Positions 35,647 to 44,253 of a DNA stretch of 64,000 bases are shown piece after piece. This stretch comes from HXMU1428-3 sp965215715 (GTDB taxonomy: Bacteria; Pseudomonadota; Alphaproteobacteria; Rhizobiales; HXMU1428-3), in assembly GCA_965215715.1 (NCBI GenBank), contig OZ244129.1:2480001-2544000 (forward strand), given 5' to 3'. The first letter of the stretch is position 1. Each line of letters opens with the position of its first letter. A program made the translations under genes and the position numbers. The notes under the pieces are model-generated. The model was not told the DNA's origin. It did no database searches and saw only the letters and a program-made list of their open reading frames with translations.

Positions 35647-36084
35647 TTATTCTTCTGGTTGGAGATAATAGGTCATGGCCTCAGGTGGGCGTTTGTTATC
35701 GCGATATTTGATCTGTACAGCGACGCGAATTAGACCGCCTTCATCAACTATGTAAACATTACGCAGGGCTGAGAAGGTGCTGTAGGTCGCCTCTAGTGAT
35801 CCGTCTTTATGTTGAAACCCTTTGGCCCGGCCCCAGGTGCAATCCGTGCGGGCACAGCGCACGCGGGTTTTAATGATCCACAGAGCTGCTGACATTGGGT
35901 CATAGGCTTTGATGGGTTTTTCACCGCAATTATAGTGTATCTCTATTTTAGAGATTTCATGCATTTTGGCTTGGGTGTTCACCCATGTGCGGGCAATGGG
36001 TGGGCGGTTACAAGCGCTGCCAGCGGTTAGGCTTAGAGCGAGAAGACTGGCAAGCAAATATCTTATTGTGCGTATTGGCAACAA
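35647..36084 (-). CDS. Small exported (possibly lipo-) protein, unknown
   Basis: About 145 aa. No ATG follows the repeat at 36106-36153; TTG at 36084 or 36081, behind GAAAGGTG, gives a clean signal peptide (LASLLALSLTAGSACNRPP), so a TTG start is proposed. Starting from an ATG at 36150 would translate the palindromic repeat. The Cys after TAGSA could be lipidated, though the -3 position is atypical. The mature part has Cys in NCGEKP and VRCARTDCTWG. Not recognised; convergent with xerC. Confidence 0.6.
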   Translation of the reverse strand: MLPIRTIRYLLASLLALSLTAGSACNRPPIARTWVNTQAKMHEISKIEIHYNCGEKPIKAYDPMSAALWIIKTRVRCARTDCTWGRAKGFQHKDGSLEATYSTFSALRNVYIVDEGGLIRVAVQIKYRDNKRPPEAMTYYLQPEE

Positions 36085-36105
36085 GCTTTCACCTTTCTTT
36101 TTTTT

Positions 36106-36153
36106 CGCGTGTCTTGGGTCCCAAAACCGGTACCCACTTGTGGGCGACACGCG
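36106..36153. repeat. Dispersed AAAACCGG palindrome, copy
   Basis: Perfect outer arms CGCGTGTC/GACACGCG enclose TCCCAAAACCGG/TACCCACTTGTGGG. It sits in the leader of the small exported protein gene that follows on the minus strand. Confidence 0.85.
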
Positions 36154-36214
36154 TTAAACAAGATGAACTTGCTTGATTTTATCAATCAAAGGTGAATCAG
36201 AGGTGAATTTAGGC

Positions 36215-36535
36215 TTATTCTTGAACCATGCCACTTGGCAATAGGCGGCGTCTTTTTTTACCTGAGCTAATCAAGCTTTGGCAGGAGGCAAAACAGCTAA
36301 TTTGCCTGCTTTTACAACTGCCCGTCTTGCCAGAGGCATAACAGGCTTTGGCTTGGGCCCGGCAACTGGCCATGCAAGAGTTAAAGGCTTGGACATTTGA
36401 ATTGGCCAGGGCTTTTGAGCCAGAGCCTGAAAGGGGTGACATCAACATATGTCCGAACAAAAGCACGGCGATAAAAGCCATGAATGCATATGAAAATGTG
36501 TGTTTAAGCCGCAATGTTTTATCCTTAATTTTCAA
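36215..36535 (-). CDS. Small exported protein with symmetric six-cysteine motif
   Basis: 106 aa. The N-terminal hydrophobic segment (about 13-34) with a SKALANS site looks like a signal peptide or anchor. The mature part holds six cysteines, C54, C58, C65, C74, C81 and C85, spaced CX3C-X6-C-X8-C-X6-CX3C, a mirror-symmetric arrangement compatible with a disulfide-linked helical hairpin. The tail is basic (SSGKKRRRLLP). I do not recognise a family. No obvious partner gene; the next gene downstream in the same direction is the small protein at 35647. Confidence 0.65.
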   Translation of the reverse strand: MKIKDKTLRLKHTFSYAFMAFIAVLLFGHMLMSPLSGSGSKALANSNVQAFNSCMASCRAQAKACYASGKTGSCKSRQISCFASCQSLISSGKKRRRLLPSGMVQE

Positions 36536-36740
36536 TATCTTGCCGTTTTTAAACCCTATTATGCAGGTTAAGAGTATGGTATTTACTAACGGGGTTTCGC
36601 TTTATTTAAAGCTTGATTGGTTTTTAGACATTACACCTGAAACCATGAACCTAAGCTGAATATGAGAGCTGATTATGCTAAACTGAGCTTTGTTAAGCAA
36701 CCCGTTTATCCAATATGGTTGCTTTTATAGGAGCAGAAAC

Positions 36741-37376
36741 ATGAATTTAACTCGTCGGGCTGTGCTTAAAACAGGACTAATTTTAGGCTCTTTGAGTGCC
36801 TTGGTGCCAACAAAACCTTCTTTTGCCACTCAAAAAGAGGGGGTTTTAAAGGGGGGCAATGGCCTTTATGTGCAGCCTTGGTTTGAAGATAGTTTTTTGG
36901 ACCTGAGTGATGAGCTGGAAGAAGCTGAGCAAACCGGCAAGCAACTTGTTTTGCTTTATGAACAAGCCGGTTGTCCTTATTGCAAAGAACTGCATAAAGT
37001 TAATTTAGCCAATGATGCCATTCAATCTTTTATGAAAAAACACTTTCGTGTGGTTCAGCTTGATATTAAAGGATCTCGAGAGGTGACGGACTTTTCAGGT
37101 CAAACTATGACCGAACGGGCCTTCTCACATAAATGGAACATTCATTTCACGCCGACGGTAAGTTTTTTCCCCCGGCAAAAGGCAGATGTTATTGGAAAAA
37201 CAGGTCGCGAGGCGGAGGCGTTTCGTTTAACTGGGTATTGGAAGCCTTTTCATTTTGAAACGGTGTTGCACTTTGTGCATAGTGGCTCTTATAAAAATGA
37301 AAATCTGCAGAGCTATTTGTCTAACCGGGTGAAAGACATGAAAAAAAATGGGCGATCTGTTGATTTATGGAATTAA
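36741..37376 (+). CDS. Tat-exported thioredoxin-like protein (SoxW-like)
   Basis: 211 aa from the ATG at 36741, preceded by AGGAGC; an upstream ATG (36690) would bury the signal. The signal has a twin-arginine pattern (LTRRAVLKTG) followed by a hydrophobic stretch. The thioredoxin fold has the active site CPYC (C78, C81) in YEQAGCPYCKELHK and the cis-Pro in FTPTVSFF. SoxW-like proteins act as periplasmic thiol reductases in sulfur oxidation or cytochrome maturation; no sox genes are present here, so the partner is unknown. Confidence 0.82.
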   Translation: MNLTRRAVLKTGLILGSLSALVPTKPSFATQKEGVLKGGNGLYVQPWFEDSFLDLSDELEEAEQTGKQLVLLYEQAGCPYCKELHKVNLANDAIQSFMKKHFRVVQLDIKGSREVTDFSGQTMTERAFSHKWNIHFTPTVSFFPRQKADVIGKTGREAEAFRLTGYWKPFHFETVLHFVHSGSYKNENLQSYLSNRVKDMKKNGRSVDLWN

Positions 37377-37527
37377 TTTTATTTCTATTTTGATTAATCT
37401 TTAAATTTTTTTAAGCTTTACCGTACAGTGCTTTTGGCTTGTTAATTATTTGACTTTTTTACCTAATATTGCAACTTTATTGCACAGGGTTTTGTGTTTT
37501 CAAAATTGATGAAAGTGCTTTGGTTTC

Positions 37528-39588
37528 ATGGATATTCCTAAGGGTGGGATTTCTCATCACAGCGATAATTCTGTTTTTTTGACAATGTTGCTTGGTTTGC
37601 CAAGATATGCCAAACGCGCAATTTTGATGATGCTGGATTTTGCCCTTTTAAGCTTGGCTTTATGGTTCTCTTATTCTTTGCGGCTCGGCATATTTTATTG
37701 GCCAGAAGGGGCAAGTCTGTGGCTTTTGCTTTTCTCTGCCCCGGTTATTGGGGTGCTTTTTTTCCACTATATGGGGCTTTATAAACAAGTTACCCGATTT
37801 TATGGCAATCAGGCAGCCTTAAAAGTTATAACGTCTGTTGGCCTTTCGGTGTTGGTTTGGTGCCTTCTTATATACATGGCTAAGTTTACTCTGTCTGCTG
37901 TCCCACGGTCTGTTATTGTCATGTATGGGCTGTTTTCCGTTTTGTTCGTTTGGGGAGCGCGCAGTTTTCTGTCTCATTTTTTAAGAAACTTGCTTTCTTT
38001 TGGGTCTAAAAAAATTAATGAGAATTCTATTCCCGTTATTATCTATGGGGTGGGAGAGGTCAGTGGACAGCTGGCTCAAGAGCTTGCTCTTTCTTCAACT
38101 TATCAATTGGTTGGGTTTGTTGATGATAACCCTTCATTGTGGCGCCAAATTTTATTTGGTGTTCGAGTGCATGACCCGCAAAGAATGCCTCAACTTGTGG
38201 TTCAACACAAAGTCAAAGAAGTTTTCATTGCTGATCAAAACTTGCCTCGGCGTAAGAAACGCCAGCTTTTAAATTTGCTTGCCCCCTTAGATGTTCAACT
38301 TAAAGCGCTTTCACCTTTGCATAAATTGGCTTCTGACAAAGTCTTGGTTTCTGATCTACAACAAATCGGCCTTAATGACCTTTTGGGGCGCGCGCCCGTT
38401 CCGCCTGATCAAGAGTTGTTAGAAAAAACGGTTTCAGGAAAATCCGTTATGGTGACGGGGGCGGGCGGATCTATTGGATCAGAGTTGGCGCGCCAGATTG
38501 CAGGTTTGTCCCCTTGCCGGTTGGTGCTGTTTGAAAGATCTGAATTGGCGCTTTATCAAATTGAGCATGACCTGCGTCAATTGATTCATGACATGGCCAA
38601 CACCGGACAGATTGATCGTGATCAATCTTTTGAATTGGTGTGCGTTTTAGGATGTGTGCAAGATAAAGATTTGCTTTCAAAAACCATTGCCAAACATAAA
38701 ATTAATACTGTTTATCATGCCGCTGCTTATAAACACGTGCCAATTGTTGAAGAGAACCCGTTTGTCGGTTTGAAAAATAATGTGTTTGGCACTTTGCATG
38801 CCGCTCAAGCAGCGATGGAAAATGATGTTGATTTATTTGTTCTTATTTCAACTGATAAAGCGGTTCGACCGACCAATGTTATGGGGGCGAGCAAGCGCAT
38901 CGCAGAGCTTTGTTTGCAAGCTTTTTCGGCCGAGAAAAACACAAAAACAGTTTTTACCATGGTGCGTTTTGGAAATGTGTTGGGGTCATCGGGCAGTGTT
39001 GTTGGCCGGTTTCAAGAGCAAATTGAAAATGGGGGGCCAGTTACTGTTACCCATCCGGATATCGTGCGGTATTTTATGATGATTTCTGAGGCGGCCCAAC
39101 TTGTCATACAAGCTGGCGGGCTTGCTGAGGGCGGGGATGTGTTTGTTTTGGATATGGGGCAACCTGTTAAAATTGTTGATTTAGCAAAATCCATGATCCA
39201 TTTATCTGGCCTTGAAGTTGCCGATGAGCACAACCCTGATGGCGATATTGCAATTGAATATATTGGTTTGAGAGATGGTGAAAAGCTTTTTGAAGAACTC
39301 CTTATCAATGAGAATAGTTCTGACACATCACATAAAAGCATTATTCGTAATCATGAGTCATTTGTACCCTTGAAAGAGCTTCAAACCCACCTTGCAACCC
39401 TAGAGCAATCTCTTGATGATTTTGCAATTGAGCGGGTGCGGGCTTTGTTGTTTGACCTGGTTGAAGGTTACCACCGCGAAGAAATTCATCAGAAAAATCT
39501 TAAATCATCAACCAATGAGTGTTCAGTTCAATCTACTGATGAACCGCAAAAAGACGGCGGTTTCTCGGTCACTCACTTATCAGCTTAA
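37528..39588 (+). CDS. Polysaccharide biosynthesis nucleotide-sugar dehydratase (CapD/WbpM/PglF type)
   Basis: 686 aa. Four transmembrane helices (about 30-150), a first Rossmann domain (VIIYGVGEVSGQLAQEL) and a C-terminal SDR domain with TGAGGSIGSELARQ and STDKAVRPTNVMGASKR, where Met replaces the SDR Tyr, as in WbpM/CapD. This class is typically a UDP-GlcNAc 4,6-dehydratase for surface glycans. It is first in a likely unit with the glycosyltransferase 45 nt downstream. The start ATG 37528 lacks a strong ribosome-binding site. Confidence 0.93.
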   Translation: MDIPKGGISHHSDNSVFLTMLLGLPRYAKRAILMMLDFALLSLALWFSYSLRLGIFYWPEGASLWLLLFSAPVIGVLFFHYMGLYKQVTRFYGNQAALKVITSVGLSVLVWCLLIYMAKFTLSAVPRSVIVMYGLFSVLFVWGARSFLSHFLRNLLSFGSKKINENSIPVIIYGVGEVSGQLAQELALSSTYQLVGFVDDNPSLWRQILFGVRVHDPQRMPQLVVQHKVKEVFIADQNLPRRKKRQLLNLLAPLDVQLKALSPLHKLASDKVLVSDLQQIGLNDLLGRAPVPPDQELLEKTVSGKSVMVTGAGGSIGSELARQIAGLSPCRLVLFERSELALYQIEHDLRQLIHDMANTGQIDRDQSFELVCVLGCVQDKDLLSKTIAKHKINTVYHAAAYKHVPIVEENPFVGLKNNVFGTLHAAQAAMENDVDLFVLISTDKAVRPTNVMGASKRIAELCLQAFSAEKNTKTVFTMVRFGNVLGSSGSVVGRFQEQIENGGPVTVTHPDIVRYFMMISEAAQLVIQAGGLAEGGDVFVLDMGQPVKIVDLAKSMIHLSGLEVADEHNPDGDIAIEYIGLRDGEKLFEELLINENSSDTSHKSIIRNHESFVPLKELQTHLATLEQSLDDFAIERVRALLFDLVEGYHREEIHQKNLKSSTNECSVQSTDEPQKDGGFSVTHLSA

Positions 39589-39633
39589 TGATTTTATTAT
39601 TATTGTTCGTTCACGCAATACGTTAGGTGGAAT

Positions 39634-41601
39634 ATGGCTCGGAAAGTGGATGACAACTTTGAACCTTCGACTTCTTCATTACAGCCAATTTCACAATCAT
39701 CATCCCTTTCTATAATGGGTCATCTACCAGAGTTGCCGCGTTCAAGTGTGGTTGATGTTGAAGAATTACGCCTCCTTATTTGCGATGGTCTTGTTAGTTC
39801 GGATGTTTTTGAACAAGCTCTTGTTCGTGCCGGTGACTTAGGTGTCCCGGTTGATGGCTATTTGGTACAAACAGGCCTTATGGATGAGACCGCTTATTTT
39901 CAACGGTTGGCTCGTGCCATTGGGATTGATTATATCGGTTTAGATGAGGCCTTGTCTTTGCGCCCTGGTTGGGAAGAGCGGGCATTTGTAACAACATCAT
40001 CTTTCTCTTCACACGTTTTCAATAGTGAGAACGGCGTTGCGATTGCACCGTGGGGGTTGGGGGTAAGTGCCCTTAAAGCTTATATTGAACAGGTTCAAAA
40101 CATCCCGATTGATCAGGCCTCGGTGGCAGGCGCGCTGCATGTAACGTTAACGAGCCGACTTGTTGCAACTCAAGCTTTTAAATATTTTTATAAAGATCAG
40201 CTGATCGCACATGCTCGTGATGGTTTGGCAAATTTGTCAGAGCGTGAATGCGCCAAAGGTGGGCTTAGTTGGTGGCAAAAATTAGGGCTGATTGCTGGTT
40301 TGGCAGGGCTTGTTTATGGGTTCATCCATGCCCCTTCTGCGATGATTTTGGGGCTTTCACTTTTCTTTTCTGTGTTTTTCTTTTTATTGATCTCCTTGCG
40401 GGTTGGCACCTGTTTGTTGCAAGCCAAATCGGCTCTTGGATTGCCAATCAATCAAGACTTGTCCCTTTTGACAGACAGGGACCTGCCTGTTTATACGATA
40501 TTGGTGCCGCTGTTTAAAGAAGCTCATATGGTGCCGCAAATTGTTCAGGCTTTGAGGGCGCTTGATTATCCTGAAGTAAAGTTAGATATCAAACTCCTGC
40601 TTGAAGAGGGGGACTTGCCAACCATTGAAGCGGCTTTGGATATGAAGCTGCCAGCGTTCTTTGATGTGCTTATTGTGCCCTCTTGCCAACCACAAACAAA
40701 ACCAAAAGCGCTAAATTATGGCTTGCTATTTGCCAAGGGTGAGTATGTGGTTATTTATGATGCTGAGGATTTACCAGACCCCTCTCAGCTTAAACAAGCG
40801 CTTGTTTTATTTGCCCAAAACGATGAGCACTTGGCTTGTGTGCAAGCAAAGTTGAATTTTTATAATGGTCGACAGAACTGGCTGACAAAGCAATTTTGTG
40901 TGGAGTATTGCTCCTTGTTTGATGGGGTGCTGCCCAGCCTTGGGGCGTTTGGGTTTCCTTTGCCGTTAGGGGGCACATCTAATCACTTTCGGGCTGATGT
41001 GCTTGTTGGGGTGGGCGGATGGGACCCGTTTAATGTAACGGAAGATGCTGATTTAGGCATGCGGTTGTACAGACGTGGGTTTTATGCGCGCGTGCTGCCA
41101 TCGACCACCTATGAGGAGGCGTGCTCTGGCCTTAAGAACTGGTTTATGCAGCGCACCCGCTGGCTCAAGGGGTGGATGCAAACTTATATGGTGCATATGC
41201 GCACACCCTTTAAATTGCTCAGAGAATTGGGCTTGTGGAAATTTATTGGCTTTCAAGCGATTATCGGCGGGCCGATTTTTTCTTGCCTGGCGCATCCTGT
41301 TTTTCTTGCCATTTTGTTTTGGCAAATGCCTTTTGCTGAATTGCCGAACAATTTTTGGGTGTTGGGCCTTTGGGTTTTGTCTTTGTTTAACTTGAGCATT
41401 GGCTATTTAGCGACCATGTGGCTGGGGGTGATTGGCTTGCGGCTGCGTAATTTAAGCGGCTTTTTATTTAGTATTTTGACCATTCCCCTCTATTGGATTT
41501 TGATTTCTCTGGCCGCTTATCGGGCACTTTTTCAATTCATCTATGCCCCGTTTCATTGGGAGAAAACCCACCATACGGGGCAACAGACACACCAGAAATG
41601 A
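39634..41601 (+). CDS. Family 2 glycosyltransferase with MshEN-like N-terminal domain
   Basis: 655 aa; AGGTGG precedes the ATG. Residues about 35-110 (EELRLLICDGLVSSDVFEQA, VDGYLVQTGLMDETAYFQRL, AIGIDYIGL) resemble the MshEN/GspE N-terminal domain. Two transmembrane helices (about 212-250) precede the GT2 catalytic domain with YDAEDLPDP, EDADLGMRLYRRGF and QRTRWLKGWMQT (QxxRW), followed by about four transmembrane helices. It is cellulose/hyaluronan-synthase-like and probably polymerises or transfers sugars at the inner membrane. The product is unknown; it follows the CapD-like gene. Confidence 0.88.
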   Translation: MARKVDDNFEPSTSSLQPISQSSSLSIMGHLPELPRSSVVDVEELRLLICDGLVSSDVFEQALVRAGDLGVPVDGYLVQTGLMDETAYFQRLARAIGIDYIGLDEALSLRPGWEERAFVTTSSFSSHVFNSENGVAIAPWGLGVSALKAYIEQVQNIPIDQASVAGALHVTLTSRLVATQAFKYFYKDQLIAHARDGLANLSERECAKGGLSWWQKLGLIAGLAGLVYGFIHAPSAMILGLSLFFSVFFFLLISLRVGTCLLQAKSALGLPINQDLSLLTDRDLPVYTILVPLFKEAHMVPQIVQALRALDYPEVKLDIKLLLEEGDLPTIEAALDMKLPAFFDVLIVPSCQPQTKPKALNYGLLFAKGEYVVIYDAEDLPDPSQLKQALVLFAQNDEHLACVQAKLNFYNGRQNWLTKQFCVEYCSLFDGVLPSLGAFGFPLPLGGTSNHFRADVLVGVGGWDPFNVTEDADLGMRLYRRGFYARVLPSTTYEEACSGLKNWFMQRTRWLKGWMQTYMVHMRTPFKLLRELGLWKFIGFQAIIGGPIFSCLAHPVFLAILFWQMPFAELPNNFWVLGLWVLSLFNLSIGYLATMWLGVIGLRLRNLSGFLFSILTIPLYWILISLAAYRALFQFIYAPFHWEKTHHTGQQTHQK

Positions 41602-41699
41602 GCGCCTTTACGCCTTAATTTCTATGGTGAAAATTTGTAGATTTGTTAACTGCTTTGCCTCATAATTCTACCTTCGTGTTTGTGGTGTTGGGGGAAATA

Positions 41700-42290
41700 A
41701 TGTCGAGCTTGAGTGTTGATTTGCGTGAAAGTCGCGTTTTGTTAATGGAAAACAACAAAATGATGCGCCGGCTGGTGCGCGATATGTTGCTTAGTTTTCG
41801 GATAAAACAAGACAATATTGTTGAAGTTGAAGGTGTCGATGATGCGTTGGAATTTATCTATTCTCGTACTTTCGATATTGTCATAACCGAGTTTTTCTTA
41901 GGTGATTTGGACGGGGGCGACTTTGCCCATCATATTCGCCGGGATGCCAATTGCATTAATCGCAAAGTGCCTATTCTTCTGACCACTTCTTCACCTAATC
42001 ATGAAAAGGTGCTTAAGGTGCTTGAAGCTGGCATTAATGGTGTGCTGGCCAAACCAATTGCTCCCAGCGCGCTTTATTTTCGTATTTTTTCTATTCTTTC
42101 GCGCCCGCGCCCGTTTGTGGTAACCAAAGACTATATTGGCCCTTCTCGCAGCATACAAAGGTTAGAAAGTATCCAGCGTTTGTCTCGTTCTGCCAGCGTG
42201 CGGCGGCAGTGGCGCTCTGTTTACCGGGCCAATGTGACTTACCCTGACCAGCCAAATAAGAGCGTGGCACACGATCCTTTTTTGCTATAA
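41700..42290 (+). CDS. Degenerate receiver-domain protein
   Basis: 196 aa from the ATG at 41700 behind GGGGGA. The receiver fold is clear (SRVLLMENNKMMRRLVRDML, LLTTSSPN, AKPIAPS), with T95/T96 and K118 retained. The phospho-acceptor Asp is replaced by Glu (E64 in IVITEFFLGDLDGG), and one residue of the acidic pocket is Asn (E17-N18). Glu often mimics the phosphorylated state. The C-terminal ~60 residues are basic and unstructured (SIQRLSRSASVRRQWRS) with no DNA-binding domain. It follows the glycosyltransferase gene, 98 nt away. Confidence 0.82.
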   Translation: MSSLSVDLRESRVLLMENNKMMRRLVRDMLLSFRIKQDNIVEVEGVDDALEFIYSRTFDIVITEFFLGDLDGGDFAHHIRRDANCINRKVPILLTTSSPNHEKVLKVLEAGINGVLAKPIAPSALYFRIFSILSRPRPFVVTKDYIGPSRSIQRLESIQRLSRSASVRRQWRSVYRANVTYPDQPNKSVAHDPFLL

Positions 42291-42400
42291 GTTAGACCCC
42301 ACGATAAAACGAATTGATCACAAAAATCTGATCTGATTTGAAGCCTTTTATAGCTTTTCACCTTTTTATTAAATGAAAGTAACGCTATAAATTTTTTCCA

Positions 42401-42447
42401 AGCGTTTCATTATCCCAAAACCGGTTTCTACTTTTGGGTGAAAGGCT
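42401..42447. repeat. Dispersed AAAACCGG palindrome, copy
   Basis: Arms AGCGTTTCA/TGAAAGGCT around TATCCCAAAACCGG/TTTCTACTTTTGGG. It lies 52 nt upstream of the radical SAM start, so it is in that gene's leader or promoter. Confidence 0.82.
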
Positions 42448-42499
42448 GTAAGGAACAAAAGCGCTATGGTACGTGCAAAACTTAAAGGGCGATTTCTTT

Positions 42500-43489
42500 A
42501 TGAATGATCTAACAATAAAAACGAACGACAGCCTTGTTGCACGAAAATTTTATCATCCTGATGAAACCGCAAAAGGGGAACAACGGGCACAGGTTCCCTT
42601 AGATGACTTAAAGACCCTTTGGATTAATACAGGGTCCTTGTGCAATATCGAGTGTGAGCATTGTTATATTCTTTCCAGCCCAACCAATGATGACCTGGTC
42701 TATTTTACCTTAGATGAATTGGTCCCCTATTTAGACGAGATCAAATCCCTTAAGCTTGGCACGCAAGAAATTGGGTTTACTGGTGGTGAGCCGTTTATGA
42801 ACCCTGACATGATCTTGATGGCGCATGCCGCTTTATCGCGTGGGTTTAACGTTTTGATTTTGACCAACGCCATGGTGCCGATGATGCGCCGGCAAGTGAA
42901 GGAAGGGTTGCTGGATTTAAACGAGCAGTTTGGCAACCAATTAACCTTGCGGATTAGCCTGGATCATTTCACGCCAGAAAAGCATGATTTAGAACGCGGG
43001 CCGGGCAGCTTTGCCAAAAGCCTTGAGGGGTTGGCCTGGTTAAACGAGAACCAGTTTCAATTTGCCATTGCTGGGCGCAGCTTATGGGATGAAGAAGAGG
43101 CTGAAGCTCGGGCTGGTTTTAAACGTTTATTTGAGGCCCAGGGTTGGCGCTTGGATGAGACAGACCCGGAACAGCTTGTCATATTTCCAGAAATGGATGA
43201 GCAAGCTGATGTGCCAGAGATTACCACAGGGTGCTGGGATATTTTAGGCCTTGCCCCCTCTGGTTTAATGTGCGCGTCTTCGCGCATGGTTGTCAAACGC
43301 AAGGGCGAAGACGCCCCCAAAGTGGTGCCTTGCACGCTCATTCCTTACCGCGAAGATTTTGAAATGGGCACGACCCTGGCAGATTCCTTAAAAATTGACG
43401 GCGGTATGTTTGACAAAGGTGCCGTAAAACTCTGCCACGTACATTGCGCGAAGTTTTGCGTGCTGGGCGGCGGTAGTTGTAGCGGTTAA
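42500..43489 (+). CDS. Radical SAM protein with C-terminal cysteine cluster
   Basis: 329 aa from the ATG at 42500 (AAAGGGCG upstream). The radical SAM cluster motif is C48-X3-C52-X2-C55 in CNIECEHCY, with GGEPFMN as the SAM-binding GGE motif. Cysteines in TGCWDILGL, LMCASS and VVPCTLIPY and the C-terminal series C312, C316, C320, C327 (CHVHCAKFCVLGGGSC) could bind one or two auxiliary Fe-S clusters, as in SPASM/twitch proteins. The substrate is not known to me. No short precursor peptide was recognised next to it. Confidence 0.87.
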   Translation: MNDLTIKTNDSLVARKFYHPDETAKGEQRAQVPLDDLKTLWINTGSLCNIECEHCYILSSPTNDDLVYFTLDELVPYLDEIKSLKLGTQEIGFTGGEPFMNPDMILMAHAALSRGFNVLILTNAMVPMMRRQVKEGLLDLNEQFGNQLTLRISLDHFTPEKHDLERGPGSFAKSLEGLAWLNENQFQFAIAGRSLWDEEEAEARAGFKRLFEAQGWRLDETDPEQLVIFPEMDEQADVPEITTGCWDILGLAPSGLMCASSRMVVKRKGEDAPKVVPCTLIPYREDFEMGTTLADSLKIDGGMFDKGAVKLCHVHCAKFCVLGGGSCSG

Positions 43490-43582
43490 AAGTCCCTCGC
43501 TATCGCTCAGTGTACTTTTAACCGAGATCAATATTGTGTCGCCCGCCCTTGGGGCGGCCCTGCGGGCGGGCGACGCTTTTTT
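43484..43582 (+). terminator. Double hairpin with rho-independent terminator
   Basis: A perfect 10-bp stem GGTTAAAAGT (43484-43493) / ACTTTTAACC (43514-43523) overlaps the radical SAM stop codon. It is followed by an 11-bp GC-rich stem GTCGCCCGCCC (43538-43548) / GGGCGGGCGAC (43564-43574) and TTTTTT at 43577-43582. The second hairpin is a strong terminator. Confidence 0.9.
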
Positions 43583-44234
43583 ATTGCGATCGATTTATTT
43601 CTGGTTCCCAAGGATCTATTTCTTCCGTTAACACTTGCTCAGTTGGAAGCAATAAAGTTGAAAATATTTTAATCGTGCCAGAAGCAAAAGCTGCGAAGCT
43701 TGATATAAGCCAAATAAAAAAAGCGAGAGATAAGGCTATAGTGCTCACATTTTTCCAGCCAAAGATGCCATTCTCTAATGGTAACTGAGGAAAATAATAT
43801 TTAAATGCCAAGAATCTTGATAGTTGAGCCTCATAAAGTTCCCTGATAACAAAAGCACAAAGTACTATTAAAAAAACAAGACCTATAGATATCATCACGA
43901 TTCGATGGGTAGGGTCATTCAGACTTAGCCCATAATGGGTTTGTTCTTTCAGAGATAGGTCACTAGATAAAACCATTATGATTATTGATAGCAGAAGTGC
44001 TGATAAAGAGTATCCGCAAGCCCGCCAGATATGCTTGTCAAAGCGTTCTTGAATTTTATCATGTGATATCGGTGGTGGTGGTTCTTCCCAATCATCATCA
44101 TAAAAAGTCTTAGGATCTAATATTTCTTCCGGAACCAAAGGTGGTTTATCATCTTCTTTCTCAACAGGAAGATCTATGAACTCAAAATGTAATTGATTTG
44201 ATATGTCTTTTTGTTTCGATTTCGATGATTTCAT
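43581..44234 (-). CDS. Hypothetical multi-pass membrane protein
   Basis: 217 aa. A polar, acidic N-terminus of about 80 residues (PVEKEDDKPPLVPEEILDP, EEPPPPISHDKI) precedes four hydrophobic segments at about 85-105, 122-140, 165-185 and just after. No family recognised. It lies 19 nt downstream of dcd on the same strand. It is AT-richer than its neighbours and has a weak ribosome-binding site. Confidence 0.62.
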   Translation of the reverse strand: MKSSKSKQKDISNQLHFEFIDLPVEKEDDKPPLVPEEILDPKTFYDDDWEEPPPPISHDKIQERFDKHIWRACGYSLSALLLSIIIMVLSSDLSLKEQTHYGLSLNDPTHRIVMISIGLVFLIVLCAFVIRELYEAQLSRFLAFKYYFPQLPLENGIFGWKNVSTIALSLAFFIWLISSFAAFASGTIKIFSTLLLPTEQVLTEEIDPWEPEINRSQ

Positions 44235-44253
44235 TTATCTTAGTTGTTTTATC

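Noticed and set aside
41603..41640. GCCTTAATTTCTATGGTGAAAATTT-like stretch after the glycosyltransferase (only part quoted as CCTTAATTTCTATGG)
   Set aside because: Looks like a solo arm of the same element; may be a relic, but no second arm is present.
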